Below are positions 14,450 to 23,879 of a DNA stretch of 34,054 bases, piece by piece. This stretch comes from a virus, in the IMG/VR virus record IMGVR_UViG_3300042878_001390, positions 1-34,054 of that record; one strand, written 5' to 3'. Position numbers and translations under genes: made by a program. Positions within the stretch are counted from its first letter, which is position 1. Each line of letters begins with the position of its first letter. The notes under the pieces are model-generated. The model was not told where the DNA came from and made no database searches. It was given only the letters and a program-made list of their open reading frames with translations.

Positions 14450-15820
14450 ATGGAAAAACAAATTCTTTTTGCTATAAAAAGCTTGGAAAAAAAGGTAGTA
14501 GACATCTACTCTAAAATGAAAAATACAGGTTCTAGTCCTGCTCAACTTACTTTAGATGCAATTATTTACAACCCTGAAGCTCCTTTAGATGTTAAAACTG
14601 CTTTTGGAAATGTAGGTACTTCACAATTTTTACAACATTTAATACCTCTTCCTGATGGTAAAATGATAATTTTGGGAGGTTTTTATAAATATCAAGGAGT
14701 TGTTGTAAATGGTTTAGCTAGATTAAATGCTGATTTTACTCTTGATACTACTTATACTGGAGGAGGGAACAGATTTTTAACAGGCCCAAGTTCAAATGGA
14801 CAAGGTTTATCTATGTCTTCCATGAGTCAAACTGTACTTCCTTTTTTAGACTCTAGTTTAAATTTATATTTTATTCGTGAAAGTTCCTATTGTTATCAAT
14901 CTGAAAATTCTAGTAGAAATAGTAAAATATTTAAAGTAGATTCATTAGGTAATTTTGATGAAACTTTTGCTGCAGCAATAGGTACTGGACCTAATGCTAC
15001 TGTCCATAATATTTTACTTTTACCTGATAATGGTTTTATTATAACAGGAAGTTTTACTGCTTTTAATAGTACTTCTTTTAATAGAATTCTTAGGATTGAC
15101 TCTAATGGATCTATAAATACCAGTTTTGTTACTACTATGGGTACAGGTTTTAATGGTACTGTAAATCAAACAGTTCTTACTCCAACAGGTAAACTCCTTT
15201 GTCTAGGAGAATTTACTTCTTATAATGGAGTAGCTAGAAATAATATTGTTCAATTAAATATAGATGGGACTATAGATTATTCTTTTAATTATACCTCAGG
15301 TATTACTTCTTTTTATTCCTCTAACAATAGAATAACAATAAATAAAAATACAGGAGATATTTATTGTTATCTTGGAGGTGTTATAATTTATAATGGAATT
15401 AGTACATTTAAAAGAGTTATTAGAATCTCTTCTACAGGAAATTATGATGCTTCTTTTGCTAGTCCCCCTAATCATCTTGCTGTTAATGGAGGATGGTGGA
15501 CTATGTATTTTGACACAGTTTTAAACAAATTATATTTAGGAGGAGGAGGATACAATTGGGGAACAGCTTTTAATAATTATTTGTACCGAATAAATACAGA
15601 TGGAAGTTTAGACACTACTTATCCTCTTACTCCTGGAGAAGGTCTTCTTAGTAGTATGAATTATATAATTCCTCTTGGAACAGATTATTTGTATCTTTCT
15701 CATTATAACTATAGTAGTTCTTGGGGGAACTTGTCTGGAGAAGTACATAGAGGATTTACTATTATAAATAAACACACAGGAAAACTAGCTACTAAATTTA
15801 CTAAAAGTCTAAATTACTAA
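14450..15820 (+). CDS. Tail fibre with delta-60 repeat beta-propeller
   Basis: 456 residues. The helical anchor (MEKQILFAIKSLEKKVVDIY) resembles that of the beta-helix fibre. From residue about 65 to 400 there are six or seven blades of the delta-60 type: LPDGKMIILGGFYKYQG with LARLNADFTLDTTY, LPDNGFIITGSFTAFNS with ILRIDSNGSINTSF, LTPTGKLLCLGEFTSYNG with IVQLNIDGTIDYSF, and weaker ones with RVIRISSTGNYDASF and LYRINTDGSLDTTY. These repeats form beta-propellers, as in bacterial surface proteins. A propeller at the tip suits glycan or protein receptor binding. The C-terminal 50 residues diverge. It is probably an alternative receptor-binding protein to the beta-helix fibre. Confidence 0.8.
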   Translation: MEKQILFAIKSLEKKVVDIYSKMKNTGSSPAQLTLDAIIYNPEAPLDVKTAFGNVGTSQFLQHLIPLPDGKMIILGGFYKYQGVVVNGLARLNADFTLDTTYTGGGNRFLTGPSSNGQGLSMSSMSQTVLPFLDSSLNLYFIRESSYCYQSENSSRNSKIFKVDSLGNFDETFAAAIGTGPNATVHNILLLPDNGFIITGSFTAFNSTSFNRILRIDSNGSINTSFVTTMGTGFNGTVNQTVLTPTGKLLCLGEFTSYNGVARNNIVQLNIDGTIDYSFNYTSGITSFYSSNNRITINKNTGDIYCYLGGVIIYNGISTFKRVIRISSTGNYDASFASPPNHLAVNGGWWTMYFDTVLNKLYLGGGGYNWGTAFNNYLYRINTDGSLDTTYPLTPGEGLLSSMNYIIPLGTDYLYLSHYNYSSSWGNLSGEVHRGFTIINKHTGKLATKFTKSLNY

Positions 15821-15822
15821 TT

Positions 15823-16068
15823 ATGAATAATCAAATTATTATAGATAAAGAAAACAATGTTGTTTTTATCCAACAAGATACTGCTTTTACTATCTCTTTT
15901 CAAGAAGAGGATATAGTTTTACAAGAAACTACTATAGTAAATGCTAAAGGAAACCTAGAAATTCTAGAAGTAGAGTTACCTGAAAACTTAGATTTATCTA
16001 AATCTTATAAGTTTAAAAATGGTATCTTTACAGAAATTCTAGTACAAGAAGAAAATATTATACCTTAA
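15823..16068 (+). CDS. Small acidic companion protein of the delta-60 fibre
   Basis: 81 residues, strongly acidic and beta-rich (NNQIIIDKENNVVFIQQDTA, then a run of I/V/L alternating with polar residues, and DLSKSYKFKNGIFTEILVQE at the end). No family recognised. It starts 2 nt after the propeller fibre stop, and the next fibre follows in 11 nt. It occupies the same place relative to its fibre as the 97-residue protein does to the beta-helix, so a fibre chaperone or tip subunit is a reasonable guess. Confidence 0.65.
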   Translation: MNNQIIIDKENNVVFIQQDTAFTISFQEEDIVLQETTIVNAKGNLEILEVELPENLDLSKSYKFKNGIFTEILVQEENIIP

Positions 16069-16079
16069 AAAATATAATC

Positions 16080-17009
16080 ATGGCAAAGTCAATTCAAGAA
16101 AGGTTAGTAGCCTTAGAAAGAAAAATAAAAGGAGTATGCTGTAGTCTTGCTAACTCAGGTAATGCTTTAGTGCAAAATCTTCAAGAAGTTACAACTGAAG
16201 GTAATACAACTACAAACAACATTGAATTACTTGATACTGCTAAAGTAACCTTTGATAATGGTTCAAGATTACAAAAAGGAACTACTAATAGTTACAATGG
16301 AGGTAATGGTGGTATTGCTCAAGTATGTTCTATAGACTATGAGTTAAAATGGGAAGCAGGAAGACAGTATGTTATGCAGCAAGATGGATTTACTATTAGA
16401 GAAGTAAACCATACCTTTACACTTACTCCAGGAGTTAATGATGATTCTACTAAAGGGTTTGTACCTGATAGTAGATGGATATTAGATAATGGGGATATTT
16501 ATTTATGTACTGATAATACAGAAGGAGCTGCTATTTGGATCTTAATATATTCAAGATCAGAAGTAGCTGTTAGATGGTCTCCTGTATTTCAAGCTACAGG
16601 ATTAACTTTTACAGGAACTGATGCTACTTACCCTACATATAATTCTTACTATAGTAGGTTTGGACAAATTGTTTCTTTTAATATTGTTATAGAGTTGTCA
16701 ACTGTTACTGATTTTGGGACAGGACAATTTAAAGTAGAACTTCCATTTTTACCTATACCTACAGCAGCAAATCATTTTTCTGCTTGGGCCTGGGTTAATC
16801 CAGCATTACCTCCTGATGAATTAAATGGACATGTGCAAATGGTTGCTGATCACTTACCTAGTTCTTTAGTATTAGATTTACATTGGTTAAAAGAAACTAC
16901 AGCAACTCCTAAACCTTTAATTGAAAGTTTATTGGTTCAAGGAACTCCTGTTACTTTTATTACAGCTAGTAAAATGTATATAAATGGTACTTATATTTGT
17001 GTACCTTAA
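16080..17009 (+). CDS. Third tail fibre protein, coiled-coil anchor plus beta-sandwich tip
   Basis: 309 residues. The short N-terminal helix (MAKSIQERLVALERKIKGVC) parallels the anchors of the other two fibres. Residues 30-85 contain a Thr/Asn-rich segment with the LLDTAKVTFDNGSRLQKGT strand; residues 90-160 a beta region with IREVNHTFTLTPGVNDDSTK and aromatic ILDNGDIYLC. Residues 170-309 look like a C-terminal jelly-roll found in phage fibres (YPTYNSYYSRFGQIVSFNIV, a typical strand with G-x-x-V-x-F, then FKVELPFLP). No repeat or catalytic motif is evident. It stands directly before the ring protein gene, 13 nt away, and ends the fibre cassette. Confidence 0.72.
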   Translation: MAKSIQERLVALERKIKGVCCSLANSGNALVQNLQEVTTEGNTTTNNIELLDTAKVTFDNGSRLQKGTTNSYNGGNGGIAQVCSIDYELKWEAGRQYVMQQDGFTIREVNHTFTLTPGVNDDSTKGFVPDSRWILDNGDIYLCTDNTEGAAIWILIYSRSEVAVRWSPVFQATGLTFTGTDATYPTYNSYYSRFGQIVSFNIVIELSTVTDFGTGQFKVELPFLPIPTAANHFSAWAWVNPALPPDELNGHVQMVADHLPSSLVLDLHWLKETTATPKPLIESLLVQGTPVTFITASKMYINGTYICVP

Positions 17010-17022
17010 ATAAATAAAAATC

Positions 17023-18027
17023 ATGCAAGATAGATTTCAATATGTTACTGTAGATACTATCCTATCTAAATATCTAAGAGACTTCAGGGGTGTAGAACTC
17101 AATGAAGATGAGGCTATTGAATGGATAGGAGAAGCTCTTGGTTTTATGCAAATGTCTTCTGCTTCTGAAGAAGGTATTGCTTTTCTTGAAGTTAAAAACT
17201 TTCAAGCAGCATTACCTAATGGTTTACATTACATAATTCAAATTGCTAGAAACAATGCTTGGTCTCCAACTACTGTTGAGACTTGTACTCCACAAGTCAT
17301 TGCTGAAAACTTAGTCCCTGCCACATCTCCTGACTCTTGTTGTGGAGGTTGGACAGAAGATTTAGTTGCTGTAGATTGTCATGGAGAACTAATTGGAGAT
17401 CAAGAAATAGCTTATTACAGACCTTACTTTGATTTACAATATGAATACTTAGGTTGGGTTCATTCTAAAGCATTCAGAACAAAGTTTACCCCTGTGAGAC
17501 TAGCTAATCATACTTTCTTTAATACTTTAGTTTGTCAGACAGAAGAAAATGCTGGATTATATAGTGAAAGCAATGATGAATATACTATTGTTGGAGATCA
17601 ACTTAGATTTAGTTTTCAAGAAGGGTATGTAGCAGTAGCTTATTTGAGACAAAGAGTTGACCAAGAAACTGGATACCCTATGGTTCCAGATGATGAATCT
17701 GCTAAAGCTGCCATTACTTATTACTTAGGTTGGAAGACTAAAGAAAGAGAAGCTTGGAATCACAGAGAAGGTGCTATGCAAATAGCTCAAGTAGCTGAAG
17801 CAAGGTGGTTAAAATATGTTAAACAGTTTAAGAACAAAGCTAAGATGCCTTGGGGAGCTGATGAGTATGAAGACCTTATGGAACAAAGTAATTACTTACT
17901 TCCTAGAAATAAAAGATACTATGGTTTCTTTGGTAAACTTGGTAAAGCAGAAGATAGGATTTTTAATGACCCTAACTTCACAAACAAATATAGATACACT
18001 TCTGGTAACTCAGCTTATATGAGATAA
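17023..18027 (+). CDS. Tail ring protein (P22 gp4/T7 gp11-like), before the muzzle gene
   Basis: 334 residues. It begins MQDRFQYVTVDTILSKYLRD, followed by NEDEAIEWIGEALGFMQM, a helical start typical of P22 gp4/T7 gp11-type adaptor proteins. The middle (70-190) is beta-rich with several Cys (CCGGWTEDLVAVDC); AYLRQRVDQETGYPMVPDDE and the following helix ITYYLGWKTKEREAWNHREG are characteristic of this family. In crAss-like phages this gene directly precedes the muzzle gene (gp43 and gp44 of PhicrAss001, from memory) and its product forms a dodecameric ring of the tail tube below the portal. The muzzle ATG is 2 nt downstream. Confidence 0.82.
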   Translation: MQDRFQYVTVDTILSKYLRDFRGVELNEDEAIEWIGEALGFMQMSSASEEGIAFLEVKNFQAALPNGLHYIIQIARNNAWSPTTVETCTPQVIAENLVPATSPDSCCGGWTEDLVAVDCHGELIGDQEIAYYRPYFDLQYEYLGWVHSKAFRTKFTPVRLANHTFFNTLVCQTEENAGLYSESNDEYTIVGDQLRFSFQEGYVAVAYLRQRVDQETGYPMVPDDESAKAAITYYLGWKTKEREAWNHREGAMQIAQVAEARWLKYVKQFKNKAKMPWGADEYEDLMEQSNYLLPRNKRYYGFFGKLGKAEDRIFNDPNFTNKYRYTSGNSAYMR

Positions 18028-18029
18028 TT

Positions 18030-21000
18030 ATGGCCCAAGAAAAACAACAAGGAGGAATTAGTGTAAACATTCCTGGAGGATTAAATACAGACTCATCTTT
18101 AGTAAATCAACCTGAAGGCACAACTAGATTTGTGTTTACAGGAGTAAATGAAACTAAAGAAGGAGATTTAGGTTTTATTGCAAATGAAGAGTCTAACCAA
18201 GAATGTTATGATCTTAATGCCAATACTACATTAGGTCCTGGGTATGTACCTATGGGTAAAGTGTATATTGGAGATGAAAACAGTGCAATCTTTTTAGCTA
18301 ATCCTAATGGAAACTCTGCTATAATTATAGTGGATAAAAATTGTAATGTAGTTGTTTCTTTTAGTGATAAGAATCAGACAGAAAAAATGGGATTCAGTGT
18401 AGCTCAACAAATTGATGCAACCTTTAGATTAAGAAGAGGTTGTGAAAGAGTTGTCTATTGGGTAGACCCTAAACCTAGGATGTTTATCTTGGATAAAGAA
18501 GAAGAGTACAAAAACCCTACTACAGGTAATTGGGATGTTTCTAAGTTTAATTTATTTAAAACCTATAAAAAAATTCCTGTTGTTCTAGATTTAGAAGTTG
18601 TAGATGCTGGTGGAGTTTTACCTCCTGGTTCTTACAACTTTTCTATTCAATATCTTGATGAAGATTTTAATCCTACTGAATTTGTTACAAGTACTGAAAC
18701 TGTAATGATTTACAATGTTCCTTCTACTTCTTCTTACAGAGAAAAGAGAGGAGCTACAATGGAGAAAAATGACTCTTACTTAAATTTTGAAAATAGTAAC
18801 AAAGCTATAAAAATAGTTTTTGATCCCAACTCTTTAGATACTACTTTTCCTTTCTATAGATTAGCTATTACAGAAGCTAATGCAGGAGGAGGACTAATTA
18901 GTGATACTAAATATACTTCTGAGATTTCCACAAGAAATAGTACTTTTTATTATACAGGACTTAATTATGAAAGCACAGGTACTCAAGCTGAGGTTACTAT
19001 GTTTAATAACATAATTGAAAAAGCTCAAAGTATAGAACAGATAGAAAATAGATTAGTTCTTGGAGACATAGAAGGAAAGCAAGTTAACTATTGTAAACTC
19101 CAAAAGTATGCAAGTAAAATCAATACAGACTTAATTACTAAAACAGTTATAGTATCTACTGCTGATAAGAGTAATGTTAAAGATCCTGCTGCTCACTTTA
19201 ATGGTATAGGATATATGCCAGGAGAGATATACTCTCTAGCTATTGTATATATTTTTGCAGATAACTCTGTTTCACCTGCTTTTCACATTCCAGGAAAAAG
19301 TCTTGGAGTTCCTTTAAACTATATGTTTTCAGCAGGGACTTCTGTTTATCCTATGAGTAATGTTAATAATGCTTGTACTGATACAAGATATATTGATAAC
19401 AATACTTGTGGAGAAGATACTTTTTGGGGGGAAGATTCTCAAGGAGATTCTTTAACTAATCAAGCTGTAAGACATCACAGATTTCCTTTAAGAACAGATT
19501 ATAATATTCCTTTTGTAACAAAAGTTCCTGAAGGTTCTGCTCTTAGTTTTATAAAAACTCTTAACATAGTTGTAAGTAAAACAGGTGCAATTTGTCCTGC
19601 AGAATGTCCTACTACAGACCCTCCTTCAGGATGTGTAGATACTTTAGGTAACTTTGGTTCTCCAGTAACTTTTGGTCCTTATGTTTATACTGTAAATTAT
19701 ACTGAAGATTCAACTCCAGGAGTTATAGCTAGTACTATAGACCCTTATTTATATGTAGTTACAGTAGGAGATAACACTACTCAAAATGTTAATTACAATG
19801 CTAATTCTGGTAATTTATATGGAGCTTCAGTTGTGATTACAGATATTGAAGAAACTTTTGATTACCCTACTCTTCCTAATACAGTTGCCATGTCAGGACC
19901 TACTTTAGATCCTATTACAGGTATGTATTATTATACAGGAACTTCTACTGTAACAACTATGACTTATAAGATTGTTATAGGTATAGGAGTTCAAGATGCT
20001 TCAGACCCTTTATATTCTTCTGAAATATTTGGTCTTAACTTTTCTAATATACACAAACCTTCTTTAACAGATACTAATGGACAAGAAGTAACTGGATACT
20101 ATATTGTAAGACATGAGAGAACTGAAGCAGATAGAACTGTTGTAGATAGTGCTGTACTTACTTCAACTACTAAAGAGAAGAACTTTGTAGCTCAAGGACT
20201 TTTGTTTCCACAATATGCTACTCCTGGAGAGCAAGCTGCAAAAATTAAAAAAGATACAGTAGGATTAATTTATCCTGAACATAAGTTTAATAGTAGAAAA
20301 TATTCTACTTTTAATAAAATTGTTCAACAAGGTAAGTTTAATAAAATTAAAACTATTTCAAGTAGAACTAAGATTAGAGATGTATCTGATGGTACTGGAT
20401 ATGTATCTGGTAAACATAAAGATGGAGAGTCTGATGATGATGGTTTTACTATTCAAATTAAAACTAGAGATAACATAACTAACTTTGAAGGGACTAGTCA
20501 ATTCACTTTAGATAGTACTAATATTAAAGAGTTATATTATCTAAATGCTTTAGAAGATAAATTAACTCATGATAGTACTGATACAGGTATAGATGTATTT
20601 AATTTGGCTTGTGATAATAGAGTAGGAATTATTCAATTAAAACAAGACTACACATTTAATACTGTATCAAGTTTACCTTATGTTTATTTGTACAGAGATA
20701 TAGTAGAACCTTACTCTAATTTTAGATTGACTCCTTACTATAAAGAAAGTAGAAATCCTGAAACTTTTGACCCTATTACAAATGTAGGTACTGTAGCTAT
20801 TTGGAATGGAGATAGTTATATCAGTTCTATAAGATATGTAAACAGTGTTTACTTTGATACTAGAATGAAAAAAAGAGCAGGTAAAACTTCTGTTTGGAAT
20901 TATATTATTGCTTTTGTACTTGTAGTAGTGGCAGTAGTAGTAACTATTTTTTCATTTGGATTAGGAACTGTTGCTGCAGTTGGGCTAGTTTCTTTAGCTG

Positions 21001-23879
21001 TAGGTCTTGTGGGAGTTGCAACTACTTTGACAATTTCAGGTATTCAACAAGATGCTTGGAATAAGGCATATAACATTTTATATAATCAAGGACTTAGAGA
21101 GACTATTACAGACTCTTATATGCAAGATGATGTTGACCCTATAAATGGAGAACCAAGAGGATTTAGAAAAAACCCTCAAGATGATGAGATTCAGTGGTTA
21201 GGAGATTGTGCAAATCTTTGGTTTGAATCTGCAGTTAACATAGGATTAAGACATGGTGCCACTGATAATACTCCAGACTTTTTAAATGCTCCTGGACTTG
21301 TAGAATCAGGTACTACTTATTCAGAATGGAATAGAGAATACTTTGGAATAAATTCAGTAGGTTCTGCAGAAGTCCCTCCTACCACAGCTTTAGACTTTCA
21401 CATGGTTAAGAAATTAACTTACCTAGATGCAAATAGAAAAGGTGGTAGAGCTTACATTGGTTTAGCTGCTGCTGAAGTCTATGCTTTGAATCCTGATTAC
21501 ACAAGAAGAAACAGACAAAAAGCTTTTAATCATTTAGGATTAGAGTATGACTGTTGTTCAGATTGTGTTGAAACTTTTCCACATAGATTCCACTGGTCAG
21601 AACAAGCCTTCCAGGAAGAAGTGACTGATAACTTTAGAATGTTTTTACCTAATAATTATAAAGACCTTGAAGCTGAGACAGGTAAAATTACAGACTTGTT
21701 TAGAATTCAAAATAATCTTTATGTTCATACTGAAGAAGGTCTTTGGCACTGTCCTCAAACTTTTCAAGAAAGGGTAACTAATGATATTATTTCTTTTATA
21801 GGAACAGGAGAATACTTCTCTGTACCTCCTAGAAAGATTGTAGATGATGCAAACTCTTCTGCAGGTAATATACATAAGTGGGCAAGAACCAAAACTAAGC
21901 ATGGAGTTTTGTTTCCATCTTTTAAAGAAAAGAAATGGTACTTATTTAATGGTCAACAATTGAAACCTATTAGTGATAATGGTAATAGTAATTACTTTAA
22001 AACTCACATGGATTTCTTAGTTGAGCAACAATACTATGCAGCTAATTCTGCAAACTATCCTTATAGAAATAACCCTTCTAATCCTTTAGGAGTAGGGTTC
22101 TTATCTACTTATGATACTAATAAAGAAAGACTTATCATTACTAAGAAAGATATGAAGATTACTAACCTTCCTACAACCTCTTATGAGCTTTGTACTGAAG
22201 GAGCACAGACTATTATCTTTCCTAACATGGCACAAACTATTGCAACTAGACTTGCAGCAGGTTGGAATTACATAGGAATAGAAGATTGTAAAATGAAGTT
22301 TGAAAAAACAACTTATGAAACAACTACTACTATTGCTAATCAATACACTTCTGTAGCAAATGATATAGACATCTGGGCATTCTTTGATACTTCAGGTTCT
22401 TTCTCAGGTTCAGATTTAGCTCAGATAGATGCAAGTCTTGATGATTGGATAGCAAATGATTTAGTACCTACAGGTTGGGCAGGAAATATATACAAAGTCA
22501 ACACTTCTTCAGAAAAGTGGTTAGACTTTCCTAGTCAAATTCCTTTAGCAGATAGAAATAAAGTATTGTTAATTTCTTTTGTTAATGAGGCAGAAGGAGG
22601 ACCAGTATCAGCTCCTTATCATAATAGTGCTTTAAATTTTACAGGGCAACCTACTGCAATTTATACTACACATTACAATGCCTTTACAGGAGTAGGAGGA
22701 CTTTACTCTACTTTTGATAAATTCATAGGTATTAATTATCCTATTGCTACAGTAGCAGCTTCTAAAGCTTTTATACTTCATTCTTTGGCTGCTGTTAAAG
22801 GTTCTGATTATACTCTAACAGAAGTAAACAGCATACCTGTAAATAGTTATTTTTCAGGAGCAGAATGGACTTCTTTAAAATCTCAACTATTGAATAATCC
22901 TTACAAGACTTTATTAGATCCTAATGGAGACCCAGGATTAGAACAATACAATTGGTTTGTAAAACCTGATAGAAGTAATTTAGGTAGTCCTCTTTCTGCA
23001 GACTGTCCTGCTAGTACCCTTATTATTTCTCCTTGTCAATTTGCTGTAGATATGAATACTATCTTAGCATCTTTAACAGAAGTAACACCAGTAGAAATTA
23101 CTAATACTTATCCTGTAACTAGTGTTCAATATGAAACAGGACAAGTTTTTGTACCTCAGACTTTGAACAATGGTTACACTATGTCTTACTCTTTAAAAAG
23201 AGAAGAGTGGGTAGGATGGCATCCTTATATCCCTAGTTTCTATATGCATGTACAAGAGAAGTTTTACTCTTGGACTCAAGGTTCTAGATACTTGTTTAAA
23301 CATAATAGACCTAATCATTATCAGACTTTCTATGGTGTAAGATACCCTTTCATTGTAGAGTATGTAGATAACCCAAGTGCTATGACAACTAAGATATGGG
23401 ATAGTTTATTGTTCCAAACTGAAGCCAAGAAATTTGACCCTATCAGTGAAGAATATTTAGACCAAAGATATGTTACATTTAACAAAGCTTTGTTTTATAA
23501 TACCCAACAGACAAGTGGTATTATTACTCTGGCACCTAAACAAGATAGTAACATCAACTATTTGTTGCAACAAACTAATAATGCTTTAGGAGTAGCAACT
23601 ATAGATAGAAATGAAAGAGATTGGACTATGAACTCTATGAGAGATATAAGAATAGATTATACTATTCCTATGTTCTTAAAAGATTTACCTTCTCTTCAAA
23701 GTAGTTATTACATAGATAAAGTAGTTAACCCTGCTGCTATTGATTATAATAAGGACTGGACACAGCTTGAAAGTTTTAGAGACAAGTTCTTGGTAGTAAG
23801 GTTAATATTTGATAACTTTGCTGATACAAGATTAATCTTTAACTTCTCAGCTTTGCAAAGAGCAGAATCAGAAAGATAA
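18030..23879 (+). CDS. Muzzle protein (giant tail-tip protein of crAss-like phages)
   Basis: 1,949 residues. Size, position after the ring gene and the start MAQEKQQGGISVNIPGGLNT (then RFVFTGVNETKEGDLGFIAN) identify the muzzle, the large oligomer closing the tail tube. The fold should be mostly beta, with strands of Y/T/S-rich repeats. Several extras stand out: a Cys-containing beta insert (about 520-690: PAECPTTDPPSGC onward); a 50-residue hydrophobic hairpin (about 956-1005), with two membrane-length segments joined by a Gly turn; a Cys cluster CCSDC (about 1176); and a von Willebrand A-like insert (about 1445-1640) with MIDAS-type D1453-T-S-G-S. The C-terminus returns to long beta strands. 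The frame is intact throughout with no in-frame TGA or TAG and no CpG at all. Confidence 0.85.
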   Translation: MAQEKQQGGISVNIPGGLNTDSSLVNQPEGTTRFVFTGVNETKEGDLGFIANEESNQECYDLNANTTLGPGYVPMGKVYIGDENSAIFLANPNGNSAIIIVDKNCNVVVSFSDKNQTEKMGFSVAQQIDATFRLRRGCERVVYWVDPKPRMFILDKEEEYKNPTTGNWDVSKFNLFKTYKKIPVVLDLEVVDAGGVLPPGSYNFSIQYLDEDFNPTEFVTSTETVMIYNVPSTSSYREKRGATMEKNDSYLNFENSNKAIKIVFDPNSLDTTFPFYRLAITEANAGGGLISDTKYTSEISTRNSTFYYTGLNYESTGTQAEVTMFNNIIEKAQSIEQIENRLVLGDIEGKQVNYCKLQKYASKINTDLITKTVIVSTADKSNVKDPAAHFNGIGYMPGEIYSLAIVYIFADNSVSPAFHIPGKSLGVPLNYMFSAGTSVYPMSNVNNACTDTRYIDNNTCGEDTFWGEDSQGDSLTNQAVRHHRFPLRTDYNIPFVTKVPEGSALSFIKTLNIVVSKTGAICPAECPTTDPPSGCVDTLGNFGSPVTFGPYVYTVNYTEDSTPGVIASTIDPYLYVVTVGDNTTQNVNYNANSGNLYGASVVITDIEETFDYPTLPNTVAMSGPTLDPITGMYYYTGTSTVTTMTYKIVIGIGVQDASDPLYSSEIFGLNFSNIHKPSLTDTNGQEVTGYYIVRHERTEADRTVVDSAVLTSTTKEKNFVAQGLLFPQYATPGEQAAKIKKDTVGLIYPEHKFNSRKYSTFNKIVQQGKFNKIKTISSRTKIRDVSDGTGYVSGKHKDGESDDDGFTIQIKTRDNITNFEGTSQFTLDSTNIKELYYLNALEDKLTHDSTDTGIDVFNLACDNRVGIIQLKQDYTFNTVSSLPYVYLYRDIVEPYSNFRLTPYYKESRNPETFDPITNVGTVAIWNGDSYISSIRYVNSVYFDTRMKKRAGKTSVWNYIIAFVLVVVAVVVTIFSFGLGTVAAVGLVSLAVGLVGVATTLTISGIQQDAWNKAYNILYNQGLRETITDSYMQDDVDPINGEPRGFRKNPQDDEIQWLGDCANLWFESAVNIGLRHGATDNTPDFLNAPGLVESGTTYSEWNREYFGINSVGSAEVPPTTALDFHMVKKLTYLDANRKGGRAYIGLAAAEVYALNPDYTRRNRQKAFNHLGLEYDCCSDCVETFPHRFHWSEQAFQEEVTDNFRMFLPNNYKDLEAETGKITDLFRIQNNLYVHTEEGLWHCPQTFQERVTNDIISFIGTGEYFSVPPRKIVDDANSSAGNIHKWARTKTKHGVLFPSFKEKKWYLFNGQQLKPISDNGNSNYFKTHMDFLVEQQYYAANSANYPYRNNPSNPLGVGFLSTYDTNKERLIITKKDMKITNLPTTSYELCTEGAQTIIFPNMAQTIATRLAAGWNYIGIEDCKMKFEKTTYETTTTIANQYTSVANDIDIWAFFDTSGSFSGSDLAQIDASLDDWIANDLVPTGWAGNIYKVNTSSEKWLDFPSQIPLADRNKVLLISFVNEAEGGPVSAPYHNSALNFTGQPTAIYTTHYNAFTGVGGLYSTFDKFIGINYPIATVAASKAFILHSLAAVKGSDYTLTEVNSIPVNSYFSGAEWTSLKSQLLNNPYKTLLDPNGDPGLEQYNWFVKPDRSNLGSPLSADCPASTLIISPCQFAVDMNTILASLTEVTPVEITNTYPVTSVQYETGQVFVPQTLNNGYTMSYSLKREEWVGWHPYIPSFYMHVQEKFYSWTQGSRYLFKHNRPNHYQTFYGVRYPFIVEYVDNPSAMTTKIWDSLLFQTEAKKFDPISEEYLDQRYVTFNKALFYNTQQTSGIITLAPKQDSNINYLLQQTNNALGVATIDRNERDWTMNSMRDIRIDYTIPMFLKDLPSLQSSYYIDKVVNPAAIDYNKDWTQLESFRDKFLVVRLIFDNFADTRLIFNFSALQRAESER
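20892..21041 (+). other. Hydrophobic membrane-hairpin segment within the muzzle protein
   Basis: Encodes about residues 956-1005 of the muzzle: a V/I/A-rich first segment (IIAFVLVVVAVVVTIFSFGL) and a second of similar length with G and A, separated by a short turn. Such a hairpin could insert in the host membrane after ejection, or be packed inside the oligomer. No other hydrophobic run of this length occurs in the muzzle. Confidence 0.75.

Noticed and set aside
12970-17009. Diversity-generating retroelement acting on the fibre genes
   Set aside because: No reverse transcriptase, template repeat or adenine-biased variable repeat pair is visible in the window.
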